Part shown: positions 1 to 12,019 of the stretch, one piece after another
Layout: every line of letters begins with the position of its first letter
How positions within the stretch are numbered: position 1 is the stretch's first letter
Assembly (NCBI GenBank): GCA_944470555.2
Contig: OX104132.1
Coordinates: 17,307,755 to 17,371,754, forward strand
Direction: 5' to 3'
DNA length: 64,000 nucleotides
Source of the DNA: Heterobilharzia americana
Taxonomy: Eukaryota; Platyhelminthes; Trematoda; Strigeidida; Schistosomatidae
Notes under the pieces: model-generated
The model's database searches: none
Told to the model about the DNA's origin: nothing
The model's input: only the letters and a program-made list of their open reading frames with translations
Program-made: the position numbers and the translations under genes

Positions 1-739
1 AAACACGCATCCTGCTGGTCACCAAAATGAATATAATAACTGAGGATTCATCGATACTACTTAGTTTGAAACTTAGACTGTTGCATCTTGGCTTGTCATC
101 AAAGATGGAATTACACTCCAAGTTTGCATTTGCATCGTAAAATATCTGATATTGTATTTACTCACTTTGAAAAGACAGTAAACGTGATGGCTAGTATATC
201 ATTTACAAACTTCATCACTGAAATCTAAGCTTAGATAACACAATGAAAACTTTAGAGTCATGTAGGCATTCATCCCAAACACAACTATATTGGTCATGTT
301 CTCAATAACCACTTGTAGGGAATTTTTTCGGTATAACATGTAAACACTATGGTAAACTATTGTCCTGCAAAATTTTACTAGTGTTAATTTATGATAAAAT
401 AATTTTAACAGTTGTTTTCAAGAGAACACCTACCAAGTAGTAATACTATCGAAATATGCGATAAAAGTTGATGTTTTCCAAGAGTAAGTAACAAGCGTAA
501 CCATTTAAATGAATTATACTTCCCGAAAATTACCTTACCTACCAAGAGAGTTGTAAGCTATCAGTTTAAAAACTATTCACATAGTCATAACATAGGTTGA
601 TTGTGAAATTTGTAGTTGTGTTGTGAACTTTGTTTTTGAGCCTATTCAATTTTTACATTTTCTAATAAACAATATTCATTTTAATTGGTTTTATGTTTAA
701 GCTCTATCACTCAATTTTACTCTTTTTTCCATTAATCAG
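1..739 (+). other. 3' part of an upstream intron of the PDZRN-like gene
   Basis: AT-rich sequence with no coding frame, no recognisable repeat and no RNA gene. It ends in the pyrimidine-rich acceptor TTTTTTCCATTAATCAG (to 739). The upstream exon must lie before the window because exon a starts inside a PDZ domain. Confidence 0.75.
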
Positions 740-1041
740 GTGAATGGTCAAGATCTTCGAAATGCAACCCATGAACAAGCGATTGAAGCCTTTCAAAATG
801 CAAAAGAACCAATTATTGTAGAGGTGGCTCGTCGTGATCCAAATGTTGATTCAGTACAGAAATCAATAGTGAATTCGAATTCGAATCATCTGAACAATGT
901 CAGTAACCAAAGCAAGTGTTCAGTTGCTGTTCAAACTGATCCAAGTACAGCTGAAGCCACGTTGGCTGCAATGGCTGCTGCGGCTTTTACAACTGAAGAT
1001 ATACGCACTGCACTGGGCATGAGGCATCCGGGTTTAACAAG
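740..1041 (+). CDS. PDZRN-like gene, exon a: second half of PDZ1 plus QTD linker
   Basis: The exon starts after the acceptor ...TTAATCAG (738-739) and ends before the donor GTTTGT (1042), leaving two bases of a split codon. In-window residues 1-32 ([18 protein letters not shown], then [10 protein letters not shown]) are the beta4, alpha2 helix and last beta strand of a PDZ domain; the carboxylate-binding loop must lie in an upstream exon. A Ser/Asn-rich linker follows, then [16 protein letters not shown] with an Ala-rich helix, matching the place where PDZRN3 has a TGTQTD segment. The preceding exon is outside the window, so the GTG at 740 is a Val codon, not a start. Reading through the donor meets a stop at 1081, so retention of intron 1 would truncate the protein. 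Confidence 0.85.
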
Positions 1042-1136
1042 GTTTGTTTTTGTTCTTGTTCATACTGGTGTAGAAAAATAAATTAGCTAAGAATTAATAA
1101 GTATTTATGTACCACAGGTGTTTTAATTTTCACATC

Positions 1137-1315
1137 TGCAGCCCTACAGGAGGTCAGTCGTAGACTAAATAACTCAGTAATAACGTCTTAACACCAGCAC
1201 TGGGTTACATGGGTCCCAGTGTCACGGAAGACATTAATTCCCCCAAACATGACGAATGCCAGTATAGATGAAATCTAGATTAGGCAAGGCTTGCTGCTGA
1301 TTGATTCCAACTAAT
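1137..1315 (+). mobile_element. Decayed SINE C
   Basis: CAGCCCTACAGGAGGTCAGT, ACTCAGTAATAACGTCTTAA, GGGTTACATGGGTCCCAGT and ACGAATGCCAGTATAGATGA followed by AAATCTAGATT keep the order of the better copies at 36195 and 54150. The ribozyme is recognisable only by position. Confidence 0.55.
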
Positions 1316-2682
1316 TAAGATCTTTAACATTCTCATATGTTTCTCTTTTCACGCTCTTGATTCCCCGATAACTTTCATTTCAACGTTGAAGGTGATTTCA
1401 TACAGTGGATGACTAACTCTCTTTACTGTCACTCCATAAAAAACAGTACTAAACAAAGGTAAAATGAATATTCAATGAAATTGAGTCCTACTTCGTAATC
1501 GGGTAAAAGTTGGGTATTTGAAACAGAGAATCCACGTATCCTGAGAATAACAAGAGTATTTTTTAAAATATTTCGACTCAATGAATAAATTAGGTTAGTA
1601 CCAACTCACCTGTTAAGTTTTCTGCAAATTGCTGAATAAACATGAAATGTAAAAACTGTACCATTCTGATAATTAACAATCAGAGATTAGACAAATCACC
1701 TGAAGATCAGAAATTTAGTCAGTCTACATCTTCAGGTAAATAAAAATTCTGACTGACAGTACCGAAACCAGAAAAGAAGTTTCTGGCAGAAATATCAAAT
1801 CATTTGAGATCATCAGCGTTCCTTTGAAGATACAGAAAACAATCATTAGATGTAACCTCGTTAATCTCAGTATCCAGTAATAAAGAAGGGATAATTTATA
1901 ACCTCACAGTTTACCTGAAGCCTGGAAAGACTGACCTCCTGACATAACACTATTTTTGCTCTAATGGTAGCTTGATTTAGATGTATTTGGTGATTATTCT
2001 ATATAGACTGAAAAAGTATCTCAATCAAACGTAGCATCTTTAAGATAGTGAGAAGGCTGCTTTCATATGATCTAGGATGCGATCTATTTCAAAAGAACAA
2101 CTCTTAGTTTGATGATGAATAAGAGAGCTAGTGTCTAAGTAATATAGGTATCTGCACCAAAATAACCGAACAGGATAACTGTATCAAAAAGCGTGTTAAC
2201 CTTTGTTTTTACCAGTTTCTCGACATCCGTTTTGTCTGCATAAATCTTAACAAACTTTAAAACTAGGTACTTAGACTGACTGGTAAAGTGAGTGTTCATT
2301 CTGTCGATTGAATGTTGTAAAATGCAGTCTCTAGTCAAGTAATGTGACTAACTTTCTGAACAGTATTCACCTAATCGGAGTTGTTGTGGTTTCAAGTACT
2401 ATAGTGGAAATATGAATATCAAAAATCGACTAAAACACAAAAGTATGTAAATTTATAAATGAAGCAAGAATATTTGTTTGCTTAGTACCCATTTCACCTA
2501 CCAACAACTTCTCAAATGTTGAATAACTCTAGTCAGTAAGTTTATTGCCTTTAATCCAAAGTGAAAAAATCACTTGACGCTTTCATGAATTCGTAAAGTA
2601 TCATACAGTTTAACTTTATTCCAGACAAAAACCTATCAAGGCGGTACAGATACCTCTCAGTTTCTTAATTTATACAATAATA

Positions 2683-2683
2683 A

Positions 2684-2720
<37 letters not shown>
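2683..2720. repeat. (TTA)n microsatellite, RTE tail
   Basis: About twelve tandem TTA/ATT units directly abut the 3' end of the RTE fragment. It is most likely the element's simple-repeat tail read from the opposite strand. Confidence 0.9.
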
Positions 2721-3412
2721 GTCCCTTGGGTTCCTATTGGAACATCGGGCTTCAGTAGCACGCCTCCAGTGAACTCTGTTCTCTGAGATCTTTTGAACCT
2801 GGTTCCACGACAGCCCAGAAGCTCTCATTTCTTCCTCACACTACTTCTTCCATGTCACCCTCGGACGTCCAACTCGTCGCTTCCCATGGGGATTCCACCC
2901 GAGTGCCTGGCCTGACGCGTGATGTCCCCAGTCGGCCTTCTCAGTGTATGCCCAATCCATCTCCACTTCTTCCTGCATATTTGTTGCGTGATATGTTCTT
3001 GGTTGGTTCCTTCCCAGAGCTCCTTGTTGCTTATTCTTTCTGGCAATCCATCTGATCTTCAGTAGCGAGCGTAAGCAGTTGTTGATGAACATTTGTAGTT
3101 TATTGGAAATCCCTTTCGAAACGCGCCAAGTCTCTGAACCATAAAGAAGCACTGACTTGACGTTGGTGTTGAAAATCCAGATGTTGTTCCACATGCTGAG
3201 TGCAGTGCAGAAGATCTCCACACTGATTTCAGACTAATGAACGACTGTCTTGCTTTTCCGATTCTGACTTTGACATCCTCGTCTGTGCCTGTGCTGCCTG
3301 TAGTTGAAACAGTGCTTCCTAGATAGATGAAGGAGGTTACTTCCTTTAAGTTTCTTCCATTGGTGATGGTGACTGGAGTTTGTTGTTGGTGGTGGTGCGG
3401 TATCTTCATCAC
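2683..3412 (-). mobile_element. RTE-like LINE, 3' fragment (copy 1) with TTA tail
   Basis: On the minus strand, frames carry GSTVSTTGSTGTDEDVKVRI, IFNTNVKSVLLYGSETWRVS and [20 protein letters not shown], the C-terminal part of RTE-type reverse transcriptase ORFs (SR2 is the named RTE of schistosomes). The 3' UTR ends at a shared boundary (TGTTCCA-TAGGAACCCAAGGGAC in other copies) followed by a (TTA)n microsatellite, the typical RTE tail. Frameshifts separate the pieces, so the copy is dead. Five further copies of this family occur in the window. Confidence 0.82.
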
Positions 3413-4616
3413 CTTTAAGTAAATTTAGAAGGTCATGATTCAGTGTTCAATTGTCATTCACTCAACCGTTCATATAGATGAACTAGTTATCATTGTGGAT
3501 TAGTCATAACATTATGACTTCTGTTTGACTGCAACACTGAGACTGACTGAAATCATAATAGAGGTACAAACTTTCACCCTATTTTAAATACACCTTAAAA
3601 CACATGCTTATAAATGCAAGAAGAAAATCCAGGGTTACTTGCGAAGTATCTTAAATCTTTACTTCATAATTCTGCTTTTATTTTCTTTGTAAGAAGTATT
3701 ATGCAAACAATTAGAAAACACTAAAAAACATATATGAAAATGTGTTTCCATTCATTCTTCTGTAAAAACTTTCTTATGTTGAATAGTGTAAACTTTAGTA
3801 GTGGTATACAAGTCTTGTTTCATTTAACGTAATTATGATAAATCATAGTTTATTTCGATTATAAAAGTTGTTAGTTTTCTGCTGTTGTGGTTATAACACA
3901 ATAAGTTTATCAGACAAGTTCATCTGAATCATTTCGTTTAACAATCAAATTGACCTTGGATTCCCTTTAAAAATAAAATTTTTATTATGACCTAACACTT
4001 AGAGGCACATAGTGTTCTAAACAATCTTATCCACAATATTCCTTTATATCGATTAACCTTTTGGAATGTGTATTATTCATCTTCCGAGGGAAGAATTGAA
4101 CAATCTTTTTTCACTGGTAGTCTTGTAGGGAAGACATACTTTGTACGAACTATACATAAGTAGTTGTAAGCCAATCATGTCGACTGGTAGTGGTCGTTAG
4201 CCAGAGCAAGGCAATCTAAACACCGAACGGTCGTTTCGCTCTTTTTGAGTCAACCTAATCAACCATGAACCTCGAGGGGAAACCTCGGTGAAATTTCCTC
4301 CCATAAACTGCTTATCTTGCAAACACAAAATTTTATTTAAATAACAGTATCTTTTATTCAGTAGTGATAAGTTAATCAAATAGCCAGTGAAAGGAGAGGG
4401 GTACCGAAAGACTGCATTGCGTTTTTCACGGGGCTCTTTGAAAATTCAAACACACATCTACTTCCATGATGAAATCTAAAGCCTACATGCTATGAAAGTG
4501 CTTGTAGCTAACCGGTAAGATTGATAAGTTGAGGAATGAAATATGGTTGACCAATTTTTTAAGGCCAGAGGACTGAAATTAATAAATGATGGACTTCATA
4601 TCGCTTATATTCCTCT

Positions 4617-5065
4617 TGGTGACCGGCGGCGGAATCCCGGACTTAAACTTCACTCTATTTGAGACTTACGTGTACTGACCTGTACCCCAATGAGTGATAT
4701 TGTTCTTACTGAGACTCGACCCCAGTACCCACCACTTCAGACGCCAAAGTGCTATCCAGTAGACCGTTAAGGTAACGCAGACACCTCTTGTGTAATAGGT
4801 ATCAGTTTTTATTCTGACACATGTAATTTCTAGTTGATATACAGGGTCGAATTGCTCGCCCTCTGTAAGCAGATGGTCTCCTATACGGACCCTTTGGTAC
4901 TGTTGGATATTCGTGATGTTCTGTCTGGTGGGATCCACGATACCCGTTCCCTCATATTTAAGACTCGTCAGTTGGTTACACACACACACCCCACTAACTG
5001 ATGTTTTTTTCACCGAGACTCGAAAGTAAGCACCCAATGCTTCAAACATCACAGCGTTAAAAGCC
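4617..5065 (-). mobile_element. SINE A (Sm-alpha-like) tandem dimer
   Basis: On the minus strand: tRNA-like head and hammerhead (5065-4920), the 3' extension block (4915-4795, GACCAT...CAGAGGG...CGACCCTGT type), then a second head with B box-like GAGTCTCAGTAAGAAC and hammerhead remnants (4780-4617). Both ribozymes are decayed. The order head, ribozyme, extension, head, ribozyme shows the unit is tandemly arranged. Confidence 0.7.
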
Positions 5066-5869
5066 AGGTCATATATATCATATCTGTTGTATGTCACATC
5101 TATGTTTTGCGTTACTTGGCATTCGAACTAACATCACAATTGTTTTGATTTACTAAGAGAAGCATAAAATATACCATATGACCATCACAGCATTTTTGCT
5201 AATTAAAAGCGCTTAAGTACTTACGCCACTGAATACAAACTATCAACTGAGTAGAAACATGGTCACCATCACCTTCGATAGTCTTCATCACAATCCTACA
5301 TGTTTACGTGTATGTGGACAGTTGAGAGACACCAAACAAGGACTAAATGATTACATTTATAGTTGACATCTTCAAAACTGTCGTTAAACTCGATCACCAA
5401 AATGAAATTGAAACTTTCTTCGATTGTACAAGTCAGTTAATTGGAGAGAATAAAAAAGGCATCTACATAAACTGGAAAATATGTTTTCCTTAAAAATGTA
5501 TTTTTTAAGTAGTCAATGGTTAATGGACAAAATAATGGAATCCCATTTTGAAGATATATGGATTATTTTTGCATATCTTTGTTCCAATTATAAACATAAC
5601 CATTAGTTATCGCAAGTACATTCGTACATATTTTGCCTAGAAAAATCTAGTTAATTAGTTCGCTTAAAGATATTTTGTTGTCATCAATATTTGCCAAGTG
5701 TATATCACTAGGCATTTTCTTTGTTAGATCATGTGATTTGTACATTACCTTTAAACATACTACTATTCCTCATTAACTACTTAAATGTCTTCTTATCGAA
5801 ATACTATTGAGTAAGATAAATATATGTAATTGGTTTATTTTTTGGGAAACAACCAGCGGCTCATAAGAA

Positions 5870-7640
5870 TTTTGAGGTTAAACAAACAGTGAAAATGAAT
5901 TTGGATAATGTAATTAGAAGACGTAGATTATCTGTAAAATGTGATGTATTAGCACTATACATTTCGAACAATCTGATCTCCCACACATTTACTTGTTAAG
6001 GCCCTGGAAGTGGGGGAAGGACAAATATGACATCAAGAAAATCACTCGAAGTCTAGATTTACCAACTCTTATAACTTAAAGCATAGATTCGATGACATAC
6101 ACTTAGATGACAGTGAAAAAAATGGTTAGTTTTGACATAACTACCCTTCACACAAATATACCGATTGACATGGCTCTGGAGGCTTAAAGATGAGAAAGAA
6201 CTTACGCATCGTACTAGGAGTACGATTGTGCATAACATCTACAGTTTTTAAGTTTCAAAACAAAATATATAAACAAACTGAAGGTGTTGCCATGGGATCA
6301 CCAATATCCCCTATCGTCGCAGACATATTTATCGATAGTTGGGAACACATGGCCCTTCAAACATCTAGTCCTACTCAAAAGATATGGTTCCAATATGTAG
6401 ATGATACGTTTACAGTACTGAAATCGGAACACATCAATAGGGTTCCTGGCACATATAAATTCAGTAGTAAATGCAATCCAATTTATCTGTGACTTAGAAA
6501 GTGAAGAAGGTGAGCTAGCAATGTTGGATTGCAAGACTAAACGAACACAAGAAGGAAATCCAGAGACTAGTGTCTATAGGAAACCTACCCATTCGAATCG
6601 CTTAGACTTCGAATTCTCCCACCCCAACTCAGTTAAAGTAGGTCTAGTTAAATGCTTAAATGATAGAGCGGAAAAGCTTACTAGTAGATTGACAAATCTG
6701 CGACAAGAAATTAGACACATCAAGAATACCCTACTTCTCAATAATTACCCACCGAAATTGATCAATGAATTCATGAGAAATCGAAAGAAAAATATTAGCA
6801 GTGGTAGTAGTAGTAATAATACAGATGTTATTAATAATAATCCCACTTCTGGTGGTAATAATGGCAACAGGGTTAAAAGAGAATTCAAAGCCTCCACTGT
6901 GTTACCATACAAGGAAGGCACCTCAGAGGGATTACGAAGAATTCTCAATAAGGCTGTGATTAAATTGGCATTCAAACCAACAGACTCACTTAGAAACAGG
7001 ATGTGTACGTCAAAAGATCCTATCGATGCAATTCAGCAACATAGTCTGCTTTACCAGATTGCTTGCAATGATTGCGAGGTCAAGTACATAGGTCAAAGCA
7101 GTCAGTCGACCAGGGTCGATTAGAATAAAAGAGCACAAAAACTTAGCTAAATCAAGATCAGTAGATCCTAATAAGATAAGAAATATAGAGAAAAACTCGG
7201 CTATAGCTCTGCATGCGATGACACACAATCACACAGTAGGGTGGGATAGGGCGACATTGTTGAAAACTTAGTTGGGTGGAGGGAGAGATTGTTTATCCAA
7301 TCAACACCAAATACATGCAGTTATCGAAATGATTCTGCACCTGTCCCAGATATATGGAAAATTCTACTACCCTTGTCATCCCAGACAAGGAGAGAAAACT
7401 AGGAATATATGAAGACTGTCTCGAAGTTGTGGAGTTACCTGATATGAATATGGACAATAAATTGTGTCCGGAACGTTATCCAGTAGATGCTGTTGTTTCA
7501 CTGTGTGATATTTCTAATAAACAGACTAAAATGGAATTACAATCGACCACAGTGCCCAAGTTTTACCCTTATATTAACTACATAAAGGAATTCAATAATA
7601 AGAAAGATAATGAGAGGAAAAAAAGGTAAGATTTGAAGAC
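5870..7640 (+). mobile_element. Penelope-like element with RT and GIY-YIG endonuclease, broken
   Basis: Plus-strand frames give the RT with TEGVAMGSPISPIVADIF (near 6280-6335) and YVDDTFTVLKSEHIN (near 6394), a shift near 6480, then LAMLDCKTKRTQEGNPETSV and a linker rich in Asn/Gly/Ser. The C-terminal CNDCEVKYIGQSSQSTRV (near 7065-7120) is the GIY-YIG motif, here YIG with the usual Cys pair before it. Penelope-like elements are the retroelements that pair this RT with GIY-YIG; Cercyon and Perere-10 are the schistosome examples I know. The 3' ORF at 7354-7629 has no recognised domain. Frameshifts mark the copy as dead. Confidence 0.85.
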
Positions 7641-8170
7641 AATCTTGGTAATACGATAAAATAAGCATTGCCAAGGTAGGCTAAATGTAAGGACAAACTG
7701 TTTTTGCACACATAGAATGGGGGGGGTTAAATTTATTGATGGCTAGCGCTTCAACAAACTTAAGTATGCGCCCCTGACAGTTTCTATACAAAATTGTAAG
7801 GGCTGTTTTAATATCAATCCTGTGACTTTTATGAATGATATGTTTTGCAATGGATGCGGATGATAGTTGTCTGCCATCTGCGCTCATCAACGTTTATGAG
7901 TCCAGTTGCTTTCGTAGCCATTAGTCCGCCCTATGTATGTTTGTCCACACACACACACACACACACATGTAAATTCGTAAACGCAGTGGGATGTGACGCA
8001 TTTGTTTATACAGCGTTGAGGTCTAGGTTGCAGCAGGTGTTTGGTCTTCTCAACTACAATAATCTTAGCTGCATAGTACGTTTTGCTAACAACAGACCTT
8101 AACCTTCGTTTTAATATTATGCTGTTAGATTCTCCTCTGTCTGGTAACGAGATGTAAACTCATTTCTTCG
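7640..8170 (+). mobile_element. Penelope-associated terminal segment (about 500 bp), copy 1
   Basis: Follows the Penelope ORFs directly and is matched by 50455-50955 over most of its length in the same orientation (shared landmarks: CTGACAGTTTCTA, ACAAAATTGTAA, TGTCCACAC, CAACTACAATAA). It contains a (CA)n run at 7946-7967. Probably the element's untranslated or pseudo-LTR region. Confidence 0.65.
7946..7967. repeat. (CA)n microsatellite
   Basis: Eleven CA units within the Penelope terminal segment; the second copy of that segment (near 50757) has only a short CA run. Confidence 0.9.
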
Positions 8171-8430
8171 AAATCTACCTTGGTAATGCTTTTTTTATCG
8201 TATTACCAAGATTGTCTTCAAATCTTATCTTTTGTTTCCTTTTCATTATCTTTCTTATTATTGAATTCCTTTAATGTCATATTTGTCCCTCCCTCACTTC
8301 CAGTGCCTTAACAAGTACATGTGTGAAAGATCAGATTGTTCGAAATGTATAGCACTAATACATCACATTTTTCAGATAATCTACGTCTTCTAATTACATT
8401 ATCCAAATTCATAAAAGGGACTAATTGTTT
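8170..8430 (-). mobile_element. Inverted Penelope end piece
   Basis: 8170-8290 is the reverse complement of 7575-7690, and 8290-8430 is the reverse complement of 5880-6030. The two parts are contiguous here but separated by 1.5 kb in the upstream element. Inverted terminal structures are usual in Penelope-like elements; an internal deletion is the alternative. Confidence 0.7.
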
Positions 8431-9598
8431 CAAATGAAAGGGAAGATTTTTAATTCTTTCCTTGATAAGAACTGAATTCAACTGTATTAAATCAGCGGGA
8501 ACTATCAACTAGTATAGCTATCTAAGATTAAACTGAAAAGATTAGAGGATAGTTTATTGCATAATCTGAAAATATATCCAACAGCAGAAACAAACTACAA
8601 GCTCATATGATCAAAGATAAACTTTTTTTTTAGTTGTAAGTTGATATAACGTCTTCAGTATATATATCTACTTTCATGCTGTGGTGAAATCTTTGTTAAT
8701 TAGACTAAATTTATGCATAAAATAACCTTCTTGAAAGCTAGAGACACATTTCTAATTTCTTTTCAAGTCCATTGGACTAACTGAACTTCTAATCCCTACT
8801 CAAGTAGAACAAATCTGAAACAGAATAATTGTACAGTATGTTTCATCTTATATTCTAGGCAGTTAAAACGGTCAGAAATACAACTAACAGACGAGCATAG
8901 TTCATAGCTTGAAATATCACTTACTAGATAAACGGTTTAAGTAATCAATATGAAGTTTTACACGATAATCGTATGCATTATGATCTGTTAATTTTCACTG
9001 TTGATTGATTTGAACTGAATGGATTGGGTGTTATGTGAACATAAATTATACCAGTAATATAAAGAATGACTATCTTTATAAATTAGTCTGATGGATACAG
9101 CTCTAGTGTTAGACGTATAAGCTTCCGAATCCAGGCCTCAGTGAGCACACTATCCTTATACTAATGTAATCTCAACACCAATAACATGCATCATGTAGTG
9201 AAAGATTTCAAGAAGTGCACAGAAAGTATGTAGAACAACTTTAGTGTCATCTACTTGAAAGCAGTCAAAAGTAGACCATGCTCTTAGTTCAGATGATCGT
9301 AGATAACTATCAGTAATACACTTCTGCAATCCACAGAAAAGTAATACTCCTTCACATCAGAAAATACCATAGTCAGCAACGTCACCGGTGAACTCCTTTG
9401 ACTGCTAATTGCTACTGTTTCAAGGTTATTGATTACCAAAAGGAAATACGATGATGTGCATATCGTTTATGACCATAGTCCTGCGACAAAATTAAGCAAC
9501 ACTGTCAGTTGTCAACTACCACCTAATCTTAAGATATGTACCCCTACCAAATTATTTTGTCTAACAGTAGTATATTTCTAAACATAATCATTACTATT

Positions 9599-9890
9599 TG
9601 CTGACACGCTTGTAGTTCTCCGTTGTTTTACTGGATCGAATTGTTTGACCTCTGTTCGAATATGGGCTCCTATTCGGATGGCTTGACATCGTTTGTGGCT
9701 AGCAGAAAAATTCAGGACGTGCGTTTTGTTCTGTTTGGGAGTCATCGGCCGAATTTTACTGCAGCGATGGGTAAGAGATTCTAGTCTCAGTGAGAACAAA
9801 CTGAGGTGCAGGTAAATTCAGCTGAAGAGTTCCGAATAGGACGAAACACGCCTCCTAAATTCCTCTGCTAGCTACAACAAAGTAAGTTAT
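9599..9890. mobile_element. SINE A fold-back pair
   Basis: The left half (9599-9745) is a minus-oriented extension and hammerhead end (GTGGCTAGCAG, ACGTGCGTTTTGT). The right half (9755-9890) is plus-oriented with CTCAGTGAGAACAA, hammerhead and the GCTAGCTACAAC end. Both 3' ends point outwards. Confidence 0.72.
9815..9861 (+). ncRNA. Hammerhead ribozyme, type I, core intact (SINE A)
   Basis: The core CTGAAGA (9822-9828) fits CUGANGA; stem II GTTC/GGAC closes with a G-U pair, and GAAA follows at 9843-9846. Stem I is ATTCAG against CTAAAT with one mismatch. The cleavage triplet is CTC. Stem III is reduced. All invariant core bases are present, so self-cleavage is possible though stem I and III are weakened. 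Confidence 0.75.
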
Positions 9891-9894
9891 CATG

Positions 9895-10030
9895 ATCGCA
9901 ATTGCTGTTTCGAGTACTTCCGCGGCTCAGAGTTTCATTTCACCTTCGATCATTACCCAGTATCAATAAAAGTCTGTGAAACCACGACTATTTCAGATAG
10001 TTGAACTGATAATAACCATTACAGTTTATC
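9895..10030 (+). mobile_element. SINE D fragment
   Basis: TTTCATTTCACCTTCGATCA, TTACCCAGTATCAATAA, GTCTGTGAAACCACGACTAT and TTTCAGATAGTTGAACTGAT match the 3' parts of the copies at 41029 and 41345. No hammerhead seen. Confidence 0.6.
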
Positions 10031-11284
10031 CGCTATCATTCATAATCTCAGTAGTGTTTGGTCCTACCTCCTATGTTCAAAGAATAAAGTTTCTTACTTT
10101 GTGAATTACAAGTATTGTTGTGAAATGTCTGTCCGAGCAATTTTGCATTCAGTTTGCTTCACAGCCAGACAAACAGTTACCGATGGAATTCAATAAGGTG
10201 TTTTTAAGAATCGATCGATTTTGATACATTACTATCAGGATATGAGGTCAGCTGAAGATGCACTTGAAACTTGATAGCATGTGATATCCGTTTCAGCTGA
10301 TGTGGAATTCTTTACAACGTTCACCATCACTTTACCACAGATTGACGTCAAGATCGTCAGGTTTCGCAACAAGCATATTGCCATTCAGTCATTTGGTTGG
10401 AATCCCGTCCTCCTAATTCTCCAAATTCCATCAGTTCGAGATACATGGTGCCAAACAGCCAGTGATAACGCCAAGTAGCTATACTCTTAGTCAACTTGCG
10501 TGACTGTGCTGGTCACAACTCCATACTTACTCCTTAAACAGGTAGACAGGTCTGTGGATCAAGGTCAGTTATCAAGTAAATTCAATAAATCAAATCTACC
10601 ATGAGATTATTTATAACAATTAGACATTATATTAGGACGGTTTATACCGTGGATTAAAGTCAACTGGAAAGCAGTAGTTACTTTACCCCTATTTAAGAAC
10701 CATTAAAGGTTGACAGCCTCGAATCGATGCAGTTTTCCAATGGAAACCTTCACCTCTTTCATCAAGTACAAATAAGCCCAACAGTCAGAGTTTAAAGTTT
10801 CAAATTCCACCTTACAACATTTGCCACCTAAAGAGCAGGGAAACAAGAGTCTTTAAAAGCTATCCAAAATATGAGATATGTTTAAAACACAGTTATAAGC
10901 ATATTTACGAAGGTATTCCCTAGAGAAATGTATCGGTTCTTGTAGTGAAAGTAACGTTACTCATTCGAACAAAACAGAATAGAAGACGATGATAAATCTC
11001 TTTACCCTGTTTACCACAGTACAAACAAGTTAGAAATGTGCTACATCTTAGTAAAACAAAATAAGATGGCAGCGGAACATCCTTGTATGAAATTTGTGAC
11101 AATAAAAAATATTTTTCGTGTTTTAAGAAGTAACTAATTTTGTTCTTGCGAAAACTCTGTGGATAAAAGATTTAAACATTCTCATTGTGTTAAAAAGGAT
11201 AGAGAAAAGTTAAGTGGGAATAAATCTGTTCTTAGTGATATCATCCCATGTACAATAGTACTTAAATATAGTTATGTACGCCTG

Positions 11285-12010
11285 ACTTCACAGGAATTGA
11301 CCTACTCTCTATAGATCATCTAGTTGACTTGGAATATGTAGACGATATTGTCCTACTCCGTGAAGACGCTGACAAAATGCAGGATCCTCTGAAAGCGATG
11401 AGCAGAAATCTGTGTACTTTTAATATACGTTTCACACCCACCAAATGTAAGAAAATGTCCCAGGATTGGTCTGCTGCAACCACTCCCAGTTTATTGATAG
11501 AGACTGAAGTGGTGGAATGTGTTGATCATTTCACTTACTTCAGGAGTTGCATCATCCAGAAAGGGATGGTTGCTGAGGAAATCTCAGTCAACTTGCGTCA
11601 TCTGTGGCGCTGGAGAGACACCCGACTACCCATCAAAGGAAAAGTATAGTGCAATGCAGTCTATTCTATCCTGTTGTACGGCTGACATGACCGCTGAAAG
11701 TACAGGACATGGAACATTTACAAGGTTTTGATCACAGATGTCTTCATAGCATTGCTCGCGTTTATTGGAATCACCGTGTGAGAAATGTTGAAGCTACGTG
11801 AAGGATACGAGGCAAGACAGGAAAGTCGATTGATGAGGTTGAAAATCTCACTTGACTTAGGTGGCTTGGACATTTACTGTACATCTCCAGCCATCGCCTA
11901 CCTCAACGTGCCATGCTAGGGAAAGTTGGATTATAATGGAAAAGGATTAAGGGTGGCGAGACTAAGATACGGCACCAATCGATGAAGTCACTGACTGTAT
12001 CTGACTTCTC
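11285..12010 (+). mobile_element. Non-LTR retrotransposon RT fragment (YVDD family, copy 1)
   Basis: The plus-strand frame carries LEYVDDIVLLREDADKMQDP with the YVDD catalytic box, then CTFNIRFTPTKCKKMSQDW, VECVDHFTYFRSCI and LRHLWRWRDTRLPIKGKV, the palm-to-thumb part of a LINE reverse transcriptase that recurs four more times in the window. After a frameshift near 11650 the C-terminal Cys/His-like part continues to about 11900. It is a dead 5'-truncated copy; clade assignment (schistosome SR/Perere LINEs) is tentative. Confidence 0.8.
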
Positions 12011-12019
12011 ATAATCTCT

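Noticed and set aside
4666..5097. Minus-strand 143-codon ORF
   Set aside because: It lies entirely across two SINE A units and has no protein homology; an accidental frame.
7354..7629. 91-codon ORF after the Penelope endonuclease
   Set aside because: A host exon was considered, but its end recurs with the Penelope terminal parts (53762 and 8170-8290), so it belongs to the element.
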